Assembly: GCA_024233935.1 (NCBI GenBank)
Contig: JACKOY010000009.1
Coordinates: 62,001 to 126,000, forward strand
DNA length: 64,000 bases
Source: Spirochaetales bacterium
Lineage (GTDB): Bacteria > Spirochaetota > Leptospiria > Leptospirales > Leptonemataceae
Direction: 5' to 3'
The notes below the pieces were generated by a model. It did not search any database and had not been told where the DNA came from. It was given only the letters and a program-made list of their open reading frames with translations. Shown here piece by piece: positions 34,008-42,805 of the stretch; the first letter of the stretch is position 1, and every line of letters begins with the position of its first letter. The translations under genes were made by a program, and so were the position numbers.

Positions 34008-34391
34008 CTATTGACCGGGAGTGAGATAGTCGATGCGTGTCACGAGGGAACCCTGCATTTTGAGTCCCAGATTCCATCCCGAGTTCAGGTGAGCGTCCAG
34101 TCTTTCCAGCTCCTGAAGGCAGGCCGCGGGCGCACCACAATGATAGTGCACGGCATGGCTATCGGAATGAAAGGCCCACACGCCCGGGTGGGTCATGATG
34201 ATCGTCACGAACAGTCGGCCGTCGATCTGCTCGGAGACCACATGGCTGACATAACGCCGATTGGTCACACGGTAATCAAAACTACTTCCAACGGATGGGT
34301 ATTCGGCCTGAACGGAATAAGGCGCGAACGACAGCACAGCCAATATCAAACAAAACAGCCACAGCCGGGCAGAACCGCTACTGAGCGTCAT
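34008..34391 (-). CDS. Small secreted protein downstream of csrA
   Basis: A 127-residue protein with a clear signal peptide (LWLFCLILAVLSFAPYSVQA). The mature part is about 100 residues, with two cysteines close together (HYHCGAPAACLQEL), many histidines and an ITMT-like beta stretch. I do not recognise the family. The ATG at 34391 (or GTG 34394) lies inside the last codons of csrA, so translation is coupled to csrA. A short GC hairpin followed by five T on this strand (33956-33972) may end the operon. Confidence 0.6.
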   Translation of the reverse strand: MTLSSGSARLWLFCLILAVLSFAPYSVQAEYPSVGSSFDYRVTNRRYVSHVVSEQIDGRLFVTIIMTHPGVWAFHSDSHAVHYHCGAPAACLQELERLDAHLNSGWNLGLKMQGSLVTRIDYLTPGQ

Positions 34392-34629
34392 CACGGGCGC
34401 GCTTTTTTTGAATAAGGACGTCCAGATTTTTCAGAGCATCGGGTGAGCTTTCGGCGGCCCGGCGGTTCTGCTCCTGGATCTCGCGATAGACTTCCGAACG
34501 ATGCACGGATACGTGCCTGGGCGCGCGAATGCCCAGCTTGATCTGATCACCTTTCATGTCCACGACGACGACTTCAATGTCGTCGCCAATCATGATCGAT
34601 TCGTTTATCCTTCGCGCCAGAACGAGCAA
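34378..34629 (-). CDS. csrA: Carbon storage/translational regulator
   Basis: CsrA binds GGA motifs near ribosome-binding sites of messages; in flagellated spirochaetes it controls flagellin translation and is held by FliW. The 83-residue protein begins MLVLARRINESIMIGDDIEV and contains KGDQIKLGIRAPRHVSVHRSE, nearly identical to consensus. I choose TTG 34629 because GGAAGG stands 5 bases ahead and homology starts exactly there; no ATG fits. A charged 25-residue tail (IQKKRARDDAQ end) is longer than E. coli CsrA. fliW ends 1 base upstream. Confidence 0.95.
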   Translation of the reverse strand: MLVLARRINESIMIGDDIEVVVVDMKGDQIKLGIRAPRHVSVHRSEVYREIQEQNRRAAESSPDALKNLDVLIQKKRARDDAQ

Positions 34630-34630
34630 G

Positions 34631-35074
34631 TTAGCCTTCCAGTTGATCCATGATGGATACTCGAACCACGTGCGCATCGTCTCCCGAAATCACCTGGCGG
34701 CCGATGCGTTCGTCTGTATTGACCAGTATGGGGCCCTGCAGGTTTGCCGTCATCTTTTCCGGATGATCCCGGGGAATCGTTACAATAAGATAGATGGTGC
34801 AGTCTTCGACTTTCTCGACCTTCAGCTGCTCCAGGTCCGAACGCATGAGTACCGGTCGGTATGCCTCTTTAAGAAAGAGGTGCGGCTCAATCACAATAAA
34901 CGCCAGGTCGGGTCGGGCGGTTGATTGCAGCCACTTGAACGGCGAGTCCGGTCGCTCACCAAGCAGCGCGAACTCACGCACGTCCGAAAAGCCGAACAGG
35001 CCGTCCGGGAACTGAATGTTTTCGGCCGGGTTGATCTCGACCGTTCCGAGCGCTCTGGTTGCTAGCTGGGGCAT
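34631..35074 (-). CDS. fliW: Flagellar assembly factor FliW
   Basis: FliW binds both flagellin and CsrA, so that flagellin level sets CsrA activity. The 147-residue protein has IQFPDGLFGFSDVREFALL, FKWLQSTARPDLAFIVIEP and TIPRDHPEKMTANLQGPILV, the conserved core of the family. A GGGAG lies 11 bases upstream and an AAGGA directly against the ATG. It stands between flgL and csrA, a common order in spirochaetes and Firmicutes. Confidence 0.95.
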   Translation of the reverse strand: MPQLATRALGTVEINPAENIQFPDGLFGFSDVREFALLGERPDSPFKWLQSTARPDLAFIVIEPHLFLKEAYRPVLMRSDLEQLKVEKVEDCTIYLIVTIPRDHPEKMTANLQGPILVNTDERIGRQVISGDDAHVVRVSIMDQLEG

Positions 35075-35096
35075 TCCTTAGTTCACTCCCTTATCT

Positions 35097-36365
35097 CTAA
35101 CGCAAGAAGTCCATCAGTTGGGGCCGAATGATGCGGGCGCCAATGTTCAGAGCGTACTGGTGCACGGTCTCCAGCCACTTCAGATCAATGATGGCTTCGG
35201 GCACGTCTACGCCTTCGCTCTTTGCCAGCAGTTCGGTCATAAAGGTCTGATCCCACGAAACCCGACGATCGTGCTCTTCCACACGATTCTGACGCGCCCC
35301 TATTTCCGCGCGATAGCGCAACAGGTTGTTCAGGGCTTCGTCAAGGTTTGCCAGGTCGTTGCCTGAAATTTCCAGCTGATCACCGGCCATCAGGTCATCA
35401 CGCAACTTGATCATGAGGTCAAAGACGCTTCGCCCGCTGACCCGTGCCGATTCCGCGTAGTTGCCGGGCGGCTCCGAATGTCCTTCGTTGATCATGCCCA
35501 GATCTCTGAGGGCGGTGCTGTCGCCAACGTCTTCCAGCCATATTTCATGCGGTGACGTGGTGTGCAAAGACAGGCTATCCTGACCAACTTTGCTGGCTTT
35601 CACTTCAATATTCGAATTGTTGATCTTGTCGATGATGTCGTCGATCGTATCCCCGGCGGCCACACGAATGTCCACACCGTCAATGCGAAAGACCTGTTCG
35701 CGATCGGCCACATAGCCCGATCCATCCTGACTGGAGGTAACAGTCATGTTGGTGCCCCAGAAGACACGGTTACCGGGCAGGTTTACATCGATGTACTGAC
35801 CGCGTTCAACCTCGCGCAGTTGCATGCCGATGTCACCCCGATAGCGAACAGCCGTGATCATGTTTTCGGTGCCGAGACCGGTCAATCCGGGCACGCTCGC
35901 CTGCAAAGTCTCAAAGGGCTCTTCTTCGGCCTGGTGACCGCTGAAAAGATACCGTCCCGTGGCATCGCGGCCGTTGCCGGTCTGAATCATCTGTCGCAAA
36001 TGCTGGTCCACTTCACGGGCGATGGCGTTGCGCAATTCAAAATGGTCGTCACCCTGATAGATGCCATTCGAGGCCTGGACCGCAAGAACGCGCACACGTT
36101 GCATAATCTCCGTGAGGCTGCCCAACTGTCCGTCCATATGATTGAGCCGCGACTGGGCATTCGTCAGGTTGTTCTCGAACTGCTCCAACTCGCTTACTCG
36201 AGTCCGGAAGTACATCTGGTTCGTGGCGCCCGACGGATCGTCCGCGGGCCGCCGAATGCGCTGACCGGTCGCCAGCTGATTCTCCACGCGGTCCATCTCC
36301 ATCTGGTGGCGTGTTACGTTACGCACCAGCTGGCTATTTTTCATTATGTCTGTTATTCGCATCAT
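35097..36365 (-). CDS. flgL: Flagellar hook-associated protein 3
   Basis: FlgL joins the hook to the flagellin filament. The 422-residue protein has the flagellin-like N-terminal helix region MEMDRVENQLATGQRIRRPADDPSGATNQM and the matching C-terminal helix (LAKSEGVDVPEAIIDLKWLE). The middle domain (about 180-300) is strand-rich and variable. The C-terminus is unusually extended past the coiled coil (INIGARIIRPQLMDFLR-like end). ATG 36365 and ATG 36362 both fit. flgK ends 17 bases upstream. Confidence 0.95.
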   Translation of the reverse strand: MMRITDIMKNSQLVRNVTRHQMEMDRVENQLATGQRIRRPADDPSGATNQMYFRTRVSELEQFENNLTNAQSRLNHMDGQLGSLTEIMQRVRVLAVQASNGIYQGDDHFELRNAIAREVDQHLRQMIQTGNGRDATGRYLFSGHQAEEEPFETLQASVPGLTGLGTENMITAVRYRGDIGMQLREVERGQYIDVNLPGNRVFWGTNMTVTSSQDGSGYVADREQVFRIDGVDIRVAAGDTIDDIIDKINNSNIEVKASKVGQDSLSLHTTSPHEIWLEDVGDSTALRDLGMINEGHSEPPGNYAESARVSGRSVFDLMIKLRDDLMAGDQLEISGNDLANLDEALNNLLRYRAEIGARQNRVEEHDRRVSWDQTFMTELLAKSEGVDVPEAIIDLKWLETVHQYALNIGARIIRPQLMDFLR

Positions 36366-36382
36366 GGTCTATATCCCTGCCT

Positions 36383-38320
36383 TTATCCGCGTCCCAGTCC
36401 GAGAATCGTTCCGAGCATGTCGTTGATGGTGCTGATGATACGCGCCGCGGCGTTGTAGCTGTGCTGGTACTGCACCATGTTCGACATTTCTTCGTCCAGA
36501 CTGACGCCCATCACACTCTGCCGGCTCTGGTTCAGAGCCACGAGGTTGTCCTTGTGTCGCTCCACGGCGTCGCGGGCCAATCGGGCGTCGGTGCCGAGCC
36601 GCGCCACAACGTCGTTGTAAAACTCTTCCGCGTTGGCGGCGCGACCGAACATGCTCTCGCGCTGCTTCAGCGCCTGAGCAATCAGAAGGGCGTTGGAACC
36701 ATCGAGGGCGCCTCCGGGGGTGTTGTAATCCCCGGTACCGCCGACGTCCCGGCCTCGCGCCGCCGCAATGCTGGCCGGATCGCGCCGCACGTCGTCGCTG
36801 AGAACCAGATGAGACGCCGGGTGAAAGATGGGCGTAAGCGTAATATCCTGCAACGGAGAGCGCAGCTTTACAAGTTCGTCCAGCCGGCGAAAGTCAAAGG
36901 CACCCGCCTCGCCCGAGGCGTTTAGAATACCGCCGTAGCCCACCAGCAGTTCGCCCGAGTCCTCCAGGTGGCGAATCATGAAGTTTGTACGCCGATCATC
37001 GCTGGAGGTCGTGGCCTTGAGGGCCAGCTGGTTGTCGTGGCTCATGTAAGCGACCACACCGGCCTCGCTATCGTTTATGCGCCGAATAACCTCGTTTAAG
37101 GTGTCGTCCTGAGAATAGTCGATGCGAACCTCGGTGTTGCTGTCGTCGTTGCGGTAGAAAGACAGCGTGCCGGCAAAACCCAGCCGTCGATTCGGATCGA
37201 CGGTGTTCGTTCCGGTTACGCGAAAAATCGAAGTCAACTCTGCGGTGCCGTCGCCGTTTAGGTCGTAGTTCGCGGATGCGTTTTGAATTTCGTAAGTAGC
37301 CCGGGCGTTTGCGCTCAGCGGACGGACCTCAAAGAAGTCGCGGTTGGTGGTGCCGTTCAGTCCGAAGCCGTCCCGGTGCACTTCATTTACAATATCCGCG
37401 AGATTCACCGCGAATGTATCGACCGCGTCAATGCGCTCCGGTATCGCATGATCGCGCATGTCGAGCACTCCCAGCAAATGACCGCTATTCAGGATCACTT
37501 TCTTCTCGTTGTGCTCCCAGATGACGTTCACCATGCCCTCGTTCGAAGAATCGGGCACGGTCGTCAGCCGCCGCTGGATCTCGCCCTGAACGAGCGCCTG
37601 TTCTCCAATAAAGACAAAGAGTTCATCGCTATCCCCCCGACCAACGCGCACATTGACCAGCTTCGAAAGTTCCTCAAGAGCCGCATCGCGACGGTCCGAA
37701 AGGTCATTGGCCTGATCCCCCAGAGCCTCGATTTTTAGAATGCGTTCGTTAAGGTCCCTAATAGTGGAGGCCAGGCTGTTGATTCGGTCCACGTCGGTGA
37801 TGACTTCTTGATTCGCACGTTCGCGCAGACGCGCCAGCTTCTCGTAAACATCCTGCACGCGGGTGGCGAGGGCCTGTGCGCGGGTCAAAACCACGCTTCG
37901 GTGTGAAAGATCGGACGGAAAGTTGTTCAGCTCCTGCCAGCCCCGCCAGAAGTCATCGGTCAGAGTGCGCAGGGTATTGTCCGAAGGTTCCCCCCAGATG
38001 TTTTCCATCTGAGACAGGTACACATCGGCCGCCTGCCAGTAATTCGAATGGTTCTCGGCGTCAATGATCTGGTCGTCATAGAACGTGTCGCGGATGCGCT
38101 CCACGCGCGCCACCTGGGCGCCCTGGCCCAGTTGCCCGGCGACCATGGCCCGATTCAGGGCAGGCTCGTAGAGCGGATCCATGCTTTCCATGGTGACCCG
38201 CTGGCGGGCGTAGTTGGGGTTGTCGGCGTTGGAGATGTTGTGGCCGGTCGTGTTGATCGCAGTCTGATGCACGAACAGACCGCGTTTCCCGATTTCCAGG
38301 CCTCCGAATGTAGATCCCAT
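36383..38320 (-). CDS. flgK: Flagellar hook-associated protein 1
   Basis: FlgK is the first hook-filament junction protein. The 645-residue protein begins MGSTFGGLEIGKRGLFVHQT and continues NTTGHNISNADNPNYARQRV, the highly conserved rod/hook N-terminal helix. The C-terminus has SLDEEMSNMVQYQHSYNAAARIISTINDML, the matching coiled-coil partner. ATG 38320 follows GGGAGC by 6 bases; the in-frame ATG at 38341 is less likely. It has no adjacent flgN: that gene is 2.5 kb upstream, beyond two opposite-strand genes. Confidence 0.96.
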   Translation of the reverse strand: MGSTFGGLEIGKRGLFVHQTAINTTGHNISNADNPNYARQRVTMESMDPLYEPALNRAMVAGQLGQGAQVARVERIRDTFYDDQIIDAENHSNYWQAADVYLSQMENIWGEPSDNTLRTLTDDFWRGWQELNNFPSDLSHRSVVLTRAQALATRVQDVYEKLARLRERANQEVITDVDRINSLASTIRDLNERILKIEALGDQANDLSDRRDAALEELSKLVNVRVGRGDSDELFVFIGEQALVQGEIQRRLTTVPDSSNEGMVNVIWEHNEKKVILNSGHLLGVLDMRDHAIPERIDAVDTFAVNLADIVNEVHRDGFGLNGTTNRDFFEVRPLSANARATYEIQNASANYDLNGDGTAELTSIFRVTGTNTVDPNRRLGFAGTLSFYRNDDSNTEVRIDYSQDDTLNEVIRRINDSEAGVVAYMSHDNQLALKATTSSDDRRTNFMIRHLEDSGELLVGYGGILNASGEAGAFDFRRLDELVKLRSPLQDITLTPIFHPASHLVLSDDVRRDPASIAAARGRDVGGTGDYNTPGGALDGSNALLIAQALKQRESMFGRAANAEEFYNDVVARLGTDARLARDAVERHKDNLVALNQSRQSVMGVSLDEEMSNMVQYQHSYNAAARIISTINDMLGTILGLGRG

Positions 38321-38389
38321 AATGAGCTCCCGGGAAGGCATGCCTCCCCGATACTCTCATCGGTTCTCTGGCCCAAGTCATAAGCCAAA

Positions 38390-38426
38390 AAATGCAAGGC
38401 CCCGCCCTGTGCATTGTTTTGCATTT
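38390..38426. repeat. AAATGCAA/TTGCATTT inverted repeat between divergent genes
   Basis: An 8-bp perfect inverted repeat (38390-38397 and 38419-38426) with a further TGCAT at 38410-38414. It lies in the 138-base gap between flgK and the MFS gene. Read on the minus strand the last arm is followed by more T, so it can be an operator or a terminator-like hairpin. Confidence 0.35.
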
Positions 38427-38458
38427 GGTCTTTTCAGGAGTAATTGCACAGTGACATC

Positions 38459-39715
38459 ATGGAACCGCAACCGGCCTGGAGGGAGTTGCTCTCGAGTTTT
38501 CCTGACTTTCGCCATTTCCTGCTCGGTCGCTTCCTGGTTACCATCTCGGTGCAGATCCAGACCGTGGTTGTGGGCTGGCAGGTGTATGACCTTACCGGCG
38601 ATCCGTTGTCTTTGGGTTTGATTGGTCTTTGTGAGGCCGTGCCGCACCTGGGAGTGGCCCTGATCGCCGGTTATGTCGCGGATATCTTTCCGCGACGCAG
38701 CATCGTTCTATTCTGTGTGATGGGCCTGACCACCTGCAGCCTTTCGCTATTGACGATTGCACTCGTGCAGCCGGCCGCCCACATAACGATCTTACTTCTG
38801 TATGCAACGATTGCGTTCAGCGGTTTTGCGCGCGGCTTTTATGCACCGGCCGCGTTTTCCTGGATGGCGCAGATGGTTCCTCCGCACCATTACCCGACCT
38901 CCTCCTCGCTCGGAAGTGGGACCTGGCAACTGGCGGCCATGAGCGGTCCCGCGATCGGCGGTTTGCTCTACGGCTACTTCGACCTGGAGAGCGCCTATCT
39001 GGCAGACTTTCTACTGGCGAGCCTGGCCTTGCTGGTCTTTGCTTTCACCGGACCCTATCCTGTCGCCGGCGCCCGCCGCACAGGCAGCGTGGCAAGCACC
39101 ATGCTGGAAGGTGTACGTTTTGTCTGGAAGACCCGGCCCGTGCTCGGAGCGATCAGTCTGGATTTGTTTGCGGTCTTGTTCGGCGGTGCGGTCGCGCTGT
39201 TGCCGGTATATGCTAAGGACATTCTGCACTGTGGCCCGGAGGGGCTGGGACTCCTGCGCGCGGCCCCGGCGGTTGGTGCCCTGGCGATGGCGTTTGTGCT
39301 TGCTGCCCGCCCGCCCATTCATCGGACCGGGCGCAAGATGCTCTGGAGTGTGTTCGCCTTCGGACTTTGCATGCTTGCGTTTGGAATCTCAACAAACTTC
39401 TATCTCTCGCTCGGGCTTTTGCTACTGAGTGGCGCGTTCGATAACGTGAGCGTGGTCGTTCGAAGCATGACCATGCAGATGCTGACGCCGGACAGCATGC
39501 GCGGCAAAGTTGCGGCCGTGAACACCATATTCATTGGAGCCTCAAACGAGATCGGCGCCTTTGAGTCGGGTGTGACCGCTCGCTGGATGGGCACCGTGCC
39601 GGCCGTCGTTTTTGGAGCCGGCATGACTCTGGTAGTAGTCGTAGTGGCATCGTTTTTGTTTTCGGATCTCCGGCGCCTGGACTTCAAAGAGAGCGGGCAG
39701 CGGGATAGCACATGA
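38459..39715 (+). CDS. MFS transporter (EntS/MFS_3-like)
   Basis: A 418-residue major facilitator with about 12 transmembrane segments. FLLGRFLVTISVQIQTVVVG and VGWQVYDLTGDPLSLGLIGL resemble EntS-like and bacteriocin/antimicrobial exporters, and VADIFPRRSIVLFC is the loop 2-3 motif. VRSMTMQMLTPDSMRGKVAA is the conserved loop of this branch. A TTG at 38444 is a second possible start: AGGAG lies 3 bases ahead of it, but 18 bases ahead of ATG 38459. Substrate unknown. Its stop overlaps the phosphatase start. Confidence 0.82.
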   Translation: MEPQPAWRELLSSFPDFRHFLLGRFLVTISVQIQTVVVGWQVYDLTGDPLSLGLIGLCEAVPHLGVALIAGYVADIFPRRSIVLFCVMGLTTCSLSLLTIALVQPAAHITILLLYATIAFSGFARGFYAPAAFSWMAQMVPPHHYPTSSSLGSGTWQLAAMSGPAIGGLLYGYFDLESAYLADFLLASLALLVFAFTGPYPVAGARRTGSVASTMLEGVRFVWKTRPVLGAISLDLFAVLFGGAVALLPVYAKDILHCGPEGLGLLRAAPAVGALAMAFVLAARPPIHRTGRKMLWSVFAFGLCMLAFGISTNFYLSLGLLLLSGAFDNVSVVVRSMTMQMLTPDSMRGKVAAVNTIFIGASNEIGAFESGVTARWMGTVPAVVFGAGMTLVVVVVASFLFSDLRRLDFKESGQRDST

Positions 39716-40407
39716 GACGCTACCTGTTTATGCGCCATGCGGCGCCCATCAACGACGAGGGTTCGTTTCATTTGAGCGCGTTTCGTCGGGATATGCGGGC
39801 GGAGATGGACGAAGTTCTTTCCGCACGCGGCATTTCTCAGGCCGTCCAGGCCGCCGAAGCGATGCGGACCCAACAGATCCAGATCGTGGTTACGTCGGAC
39901 ATGAAACGGGCAGCACAAACCGGTCAGATCATTGCAGAAGAACTGGCGGCGCAATGCATCGTGTTGCCCGGTCTGCGCGAAATCGCGCCGGGAGAAGCGC
40001 CGGGCCGCGCCGGTCGGCTTGTCTTGCCGCTACTTGATCCACGCCTGCCACGCTTCGTCAGGCGCACCGCCGGCCAGTTGCTGGCCGCATATCTCAGTCT
40101 GCGCTACATCTGGTCCTGGCGCCGCGGGCTGAATCGCGACGGCGAGACGATCGAAAAAGTCCGCACGAGAGTTGAAGCGGCTCTGAGAGCACTGGATCAA
40201 CGACCGGAACGCACGATATTGGTTGTCGGTCACGGATTCTGGATCTTGTTTCTGGCGCTCATGCTTACAAAACCACACCGGCGCCTGATTCTGCGCTGGG
40301 TCAAGAACTGCAGCGTAACCGAAATAGCGACCGACGAACAGGGAAATCGAAGGCTGCTCTATTTTGCGCGGCCGGCGGGAGATGCGCCTGCACGGGTCGA
40401 AAGCTGA
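39712..40407 (+). CDS. Histidine phosphatase family protein
   Basis: A 231-residue branch-1 histidine phosphatase. The phosphoacceptor histidine is in YLFMRHAAPIND (RHA for the usual RHG), a helix-turn region QAVQAAEAMRTQQIQIVVTSDMKRAAQT carries the conserved arginine, and the second histidine is in ILVVGHGFWI. It may act on a phosphosugar, phosphoprotein or cofactor; substrate is not shown. It is coupled to the MFS transporter by the ATGA overlap (39712-39715). Confidence 0.82.
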   Translation: MRRYLFMRHAAPINDEGSFHLSAFRRDMRAEMDEVLSARGISQAVQAAEAMRTQQIQIVVTSDMKRAAQTGQIIAEELAAQCIVLPGLREIAPGEAPGRAGRLVLPLLDPRLPRFVRRTAGQLLAAYLSLRYIWSWRRGLNRDGETIEKVRTRVEAALRALDQRPERTILVVGHGFWILFLALMLTKPHRRLILRWVKNCSVTEIATDEQGNRRLLYFARPAGDAPARVES

Positions 40408-40556
40408 AGTTGGGGGCTCCGGCTGAGAAGGGCGGGAGCCAGACGACACCCGGGCTCGAGCCGGCGCGGAGTTGGGAGTCTACGGTGGACGATGCAAGGG
40501 TGGCTGCCGCCGGCCGCGCAAATGCGCCTCCAAAATAACAAGAGCGGAGGTGCACT

Positions 40557-40748
40557 TTGCGTGTCGCGGCGCGAGTGTTTCCGAACGGCCGTTGCCCTGT
40601 GGCCGTCTTCGATTCCTGGCGTTCCGCCTCGGTATACCGCGCGCAGTCGTGCGTTGTTTCTGTGTCGGCCGCACCCGCGGCAAAGGACTTTGTGTCCGAA
40701 CAACACTCGATCTATCGCTTTTGGCGGGTCGAAATTCTGGGAACTTGA
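40557..40748 (+). CDS. Possible small protein
   Basis: A 63-codon frame from TTG 40557 with GGAGGTG at 40546-40552, close to an ideal ribosome-binding site. The sequence (RVAARVFPNGRCPVAVFDSW, later FVSEQHSIYRFWRVEIL) is of fair composition, without signal peptide or known domain. With a TTG start and no homology it could still be chance. Confidence 0.25.
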   Translation: MRVAARVFPNGRCPVAVFDSWRSASVYRAQSCVVSVSAAPAAKDFVSEQHSIYRFWRVEILGT

Positions 40749-40797
40749 GGCGGCCGGTTCTTTGACGGCGGACGCGCAGATTGGCGTACGTTGACCG

Positions 40798-40841
40798 GAC
40801 TCTCGATCGATCGGCTACGCGAGCCCGACTCTCGATCGGCT
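40798..40841. repeat. Imperfect direct repeat
   Basis: GACTCTCGATCGATCGGCT at 40798-40816 and GACTCTCGATCGGCT at 40827-40841. The two differ only by the extra GATC copy. A TTGACC sits directly before the first. Purpose unknown. Confidence 0.5.
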
Positions 40842-40875
40842 GGTTCCCTTAGGACTCAGCCACTGATGACGGTGC

Positions 40876-41397
40876 TCAGGCGTTGGCGTTTAAGAGAATC
40901 GAATTTGCCGGACCGCGACGGGTCCGTTTGTCCCCCGGCTGATAGGCGTCTTTCTCGGGTTGGGCGGCTTCCTGAATGTCCGCGAGGACACGTTGAATAG
41001 ATTGCGATGTCGTCACCAGGAGCAATTGATTCTCCTGATTCAGGGCGTAGAGATCGGTCAGTTCCGCACGATACCGACCGGCGAGTTCCATGAGGCGCGT
41101 GGCCTCTTTATCTTCCAGGCCGGCCAGCCGTCGTTCGAGGTCCCGCAGACTCAGGCTTTCACTTTCGGTCGGCCCCAGGTTGTCCCAGACGGCGCGCATG
41201 GCCCGGCTGCGTTCTTCGGCCAGCCGGTCAATCTCAACGAGCCAGCTTTCGGATTTGGAAGTCAAGAGCGCCAGCCGCTTTCCGTCACCCTTCATAATCG
41301 CCCGGTTCTTTTCCTTCTCGGTTTCCCGGGCAGCGCGAATCAATATCAGTTCCGCCGCAAAGAAGTCCGCCAGTTGTTTCATCGCCGTTTGTGCCAT
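40876..41397 (-). CDS. flgN: FlgN-like flagellar chaperone
   Basis: A 173-residue helical protein matching FlgN, the export chaperone for FlgK and FlgL. LADFFAAELILIRAARETEK, IMKGDGKRLALLTSKSESWL and VEIDRLAEERSRAM follow the family pattern: long helix, KGDxxxLxxLTxxKExL-type turn, then LxxLxxxR. The C-terminal region (about 120-173) is helical then Pro/Arg-rich. AGGGGAAG precedes ATG 41397. Longer readings upstream run through non-coding sequence. It lies on the same strand as flgK but 2.5 kb away. Confidence 0.75.
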   Translation of the reverse strand: MAQTAMKQLADFFAAELILIRAARETEKEKNRAIMKGDGKRLALLTSKSESWLVEIDRLAEERSRAMRAVWDNLGPTESESLSLRDLERRLAGLEDKEATRLMELAGRYRAELTDLYALNQENQLLLVTTSQSIQRVLADIQEAAQPEKDAYQPGDKRTRRGPANSILLNANA

Positions 41398-41530
41398 CAG
41401 TCTTCCCCTGATGGACCTATCGGCCGAACGATGGCGTTCCTGAGCAAATTTGACGGCGCTCCGGTAATTTGGTTGACCATTGTTCCCGAAAGCGAGGCAC
41501 TCAGACACTTCCCATCGGAGTTCTCTATCC

Positions 41531-42805
41531 ATGAAATCATTTCTGAATACTACCCTGGCTCTTACTGGCTTTGCGGCCGCGCTTGCGATGGCCTGCGGCG
41601 GTGGTAGCAGCTCCCGGGAGTCACGCCTGGTAGAGGCGGAGTGTCGCCGCGGTGAGATTACCGTTTTTGGCGAAGCGCCCATTTACACCAGCGTGGGCAC
41701 CGCCCGCGAGAAGGCCCGCACCGACGCCTGTCGTCGGGCGGTCTCGACCTGCATCGGTTCAGAAGTTGCCCAGGCGTCGGGTACCATGGACGCCCAATCG
41801 ATCGGCAGCGAAATCTTCACCCAGGCCCAGGGCATCTGCCGCAACGATGAGGTCGTCGAAGAAGAGCAGTACAATCTGGACACCATCAAGATGCTGCGCC
41901 TGTTCGTGCGCTTCACCGTCGATCCTTCCGACATCAGCAACCGCATCGACACCATGCAGAACCTGGTGGGCAACCCCAAGGTCATGGTTCTCATTCGCGA
42001 AGAGTGGAATTTGCCCAGCGGACGACGCGTGTTCGGTTTCAGTTCCTCCCAGGGCAAAGCGGCCCCCCTGGTGCGTGACTACCTGGTGAGCAAGGGCTAC
42101 ACCGTGCTCGACCCGGGCCAGATCGCACGTCGCATACCGAACGAAGACGCCGTGGCCCAGAATCCGACCCTGCTTGCCGAAAGTATCAAGGATGCCGCCG
42201 CCGAAGCGGGCGCGGATGTTCTGATCATTGGACATATCCGGACCTTCCCGCAGCAGATTGCCACGACCGGTCCTTTCAAGAGCTGTGAAGTACAGGGCAA
42301 CGTCCAGGCGATCGCGCTCTGGGGTGACGGTCGGGTACTGGCCGAGTACACCGAACGCGAAGCCGGGGCCCAGGTCAGCGACGAAGGCGCGGCGGCAAAC
42401 GGAGTCACCTGGTGGACGGTTGGAAAAGACGACCGACGACCATCGGGTTTCGCACCCTGGATCCACAACCGGCTCTCGCTGGAATGGGGCGCCATGACGC
42501 GCAACAATCAGATCAAAATGCGCATCGTCGGAATGGACGATGTCGAAAGGGGCATCTTCCTGGACGACCTGAAAGAAGCCACCAACGTTCGCAGCATCGA
42601 TGAGGTGAGCTACAGCCAGCAGGAAACAGTCTGGGATGTGCGTTATCCCGGTCGCTCTTTCGCTCTGGCCGACACGATTGGCTTTTATGGCGATAATCCG
42701 AACATCTTTCGTGCCCTGCGCGAAAACTGCAAAACCATCCGGGTGACCCGCGTAAAACGCGGCGAGATCGATCTCGAATTTGTGGGCGGCGGTTGCGGTG
42801 GCTGA
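41531..42805 (+). CDS. Lipoprotein with FlgT/LPP20-like N-terminal domain
   Basis: A 424-residue lipoprotein: a signal peptide ending ALAMAC (lipobox), then a Gly/Ser linker. Residues 35-115 (GEAPIYTSVGTAREKARTDA, then CIGSEVAQASGTMDAQSIGS) resemble the FlgT N-terminal/LPP20-type domain, in which bases of A-R-x-x-A-x-x-D-A mark a helix. LVGNPKVMVLIREEWN then a CsgG-like second domain (GADVLIIGHIRTFPQQ) suggest a FlgT/FlgO-like layout. It lies beside flgN, but on the other strand, so a role in the flagellar base or outer-membrane ring is a suggestion, not a conclusion. The last six residues are GGGCGG. Confidence 0.6.
   Translation: MKSFLNTTLALTGFAAALAMACGGGSSSRESRLVEAECRRGEITVFGEAPIYTSVGTAREKARTDACRRAVSTCIGSEVAQASGTMDAQSIGSEIFTQAQGICRNDEVVEEEQYNLDTIKMLRLFVRFTVDPSDISNRIDTMQNLVGNPKVMVLIREEWNLPSGRRVFGFSSSQGKAAPLVRDYLVSKGYTVLDPGQIARRIPNEDAVAQNPTLLAESIKDAAAEAGADVLIIGHIRTFPQQIATTGPFKSCEVQGNVQAIALWGDGRVLAEYTEREAGAQVSDEGAAANGVTWWTVGKDDRRPSGFAPWIHNRLSLEWGAMTRNNQIKMRIVGMDDVERGIFLDDLKEATNVRSIDEVSYSQQETVWDVRYPGRSFALADTIGFYGDNPNIFRALRENCKTIRVTRVKRGEIDLEFVGGGCGG

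Larger units (their letters stand above)
40408..40875. other. Long intergenic region
   Basis: 468 bases between the phosphatase gene and the convergent flgN gene. It holds a weak GGCTCC/GGAGCC hairpin right after the phosphatase stop, one short frame with a good ribosome-binding site (40557-40748, listed separately), and a near-direct repeat: GACTCTCGATCGATCGGCT (40798-40816) and GACTCTCGATCGGCT (40827-40841). I see no tRNA or clear promoter. The other frames here do not look like protein. Confidence 0.5.
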
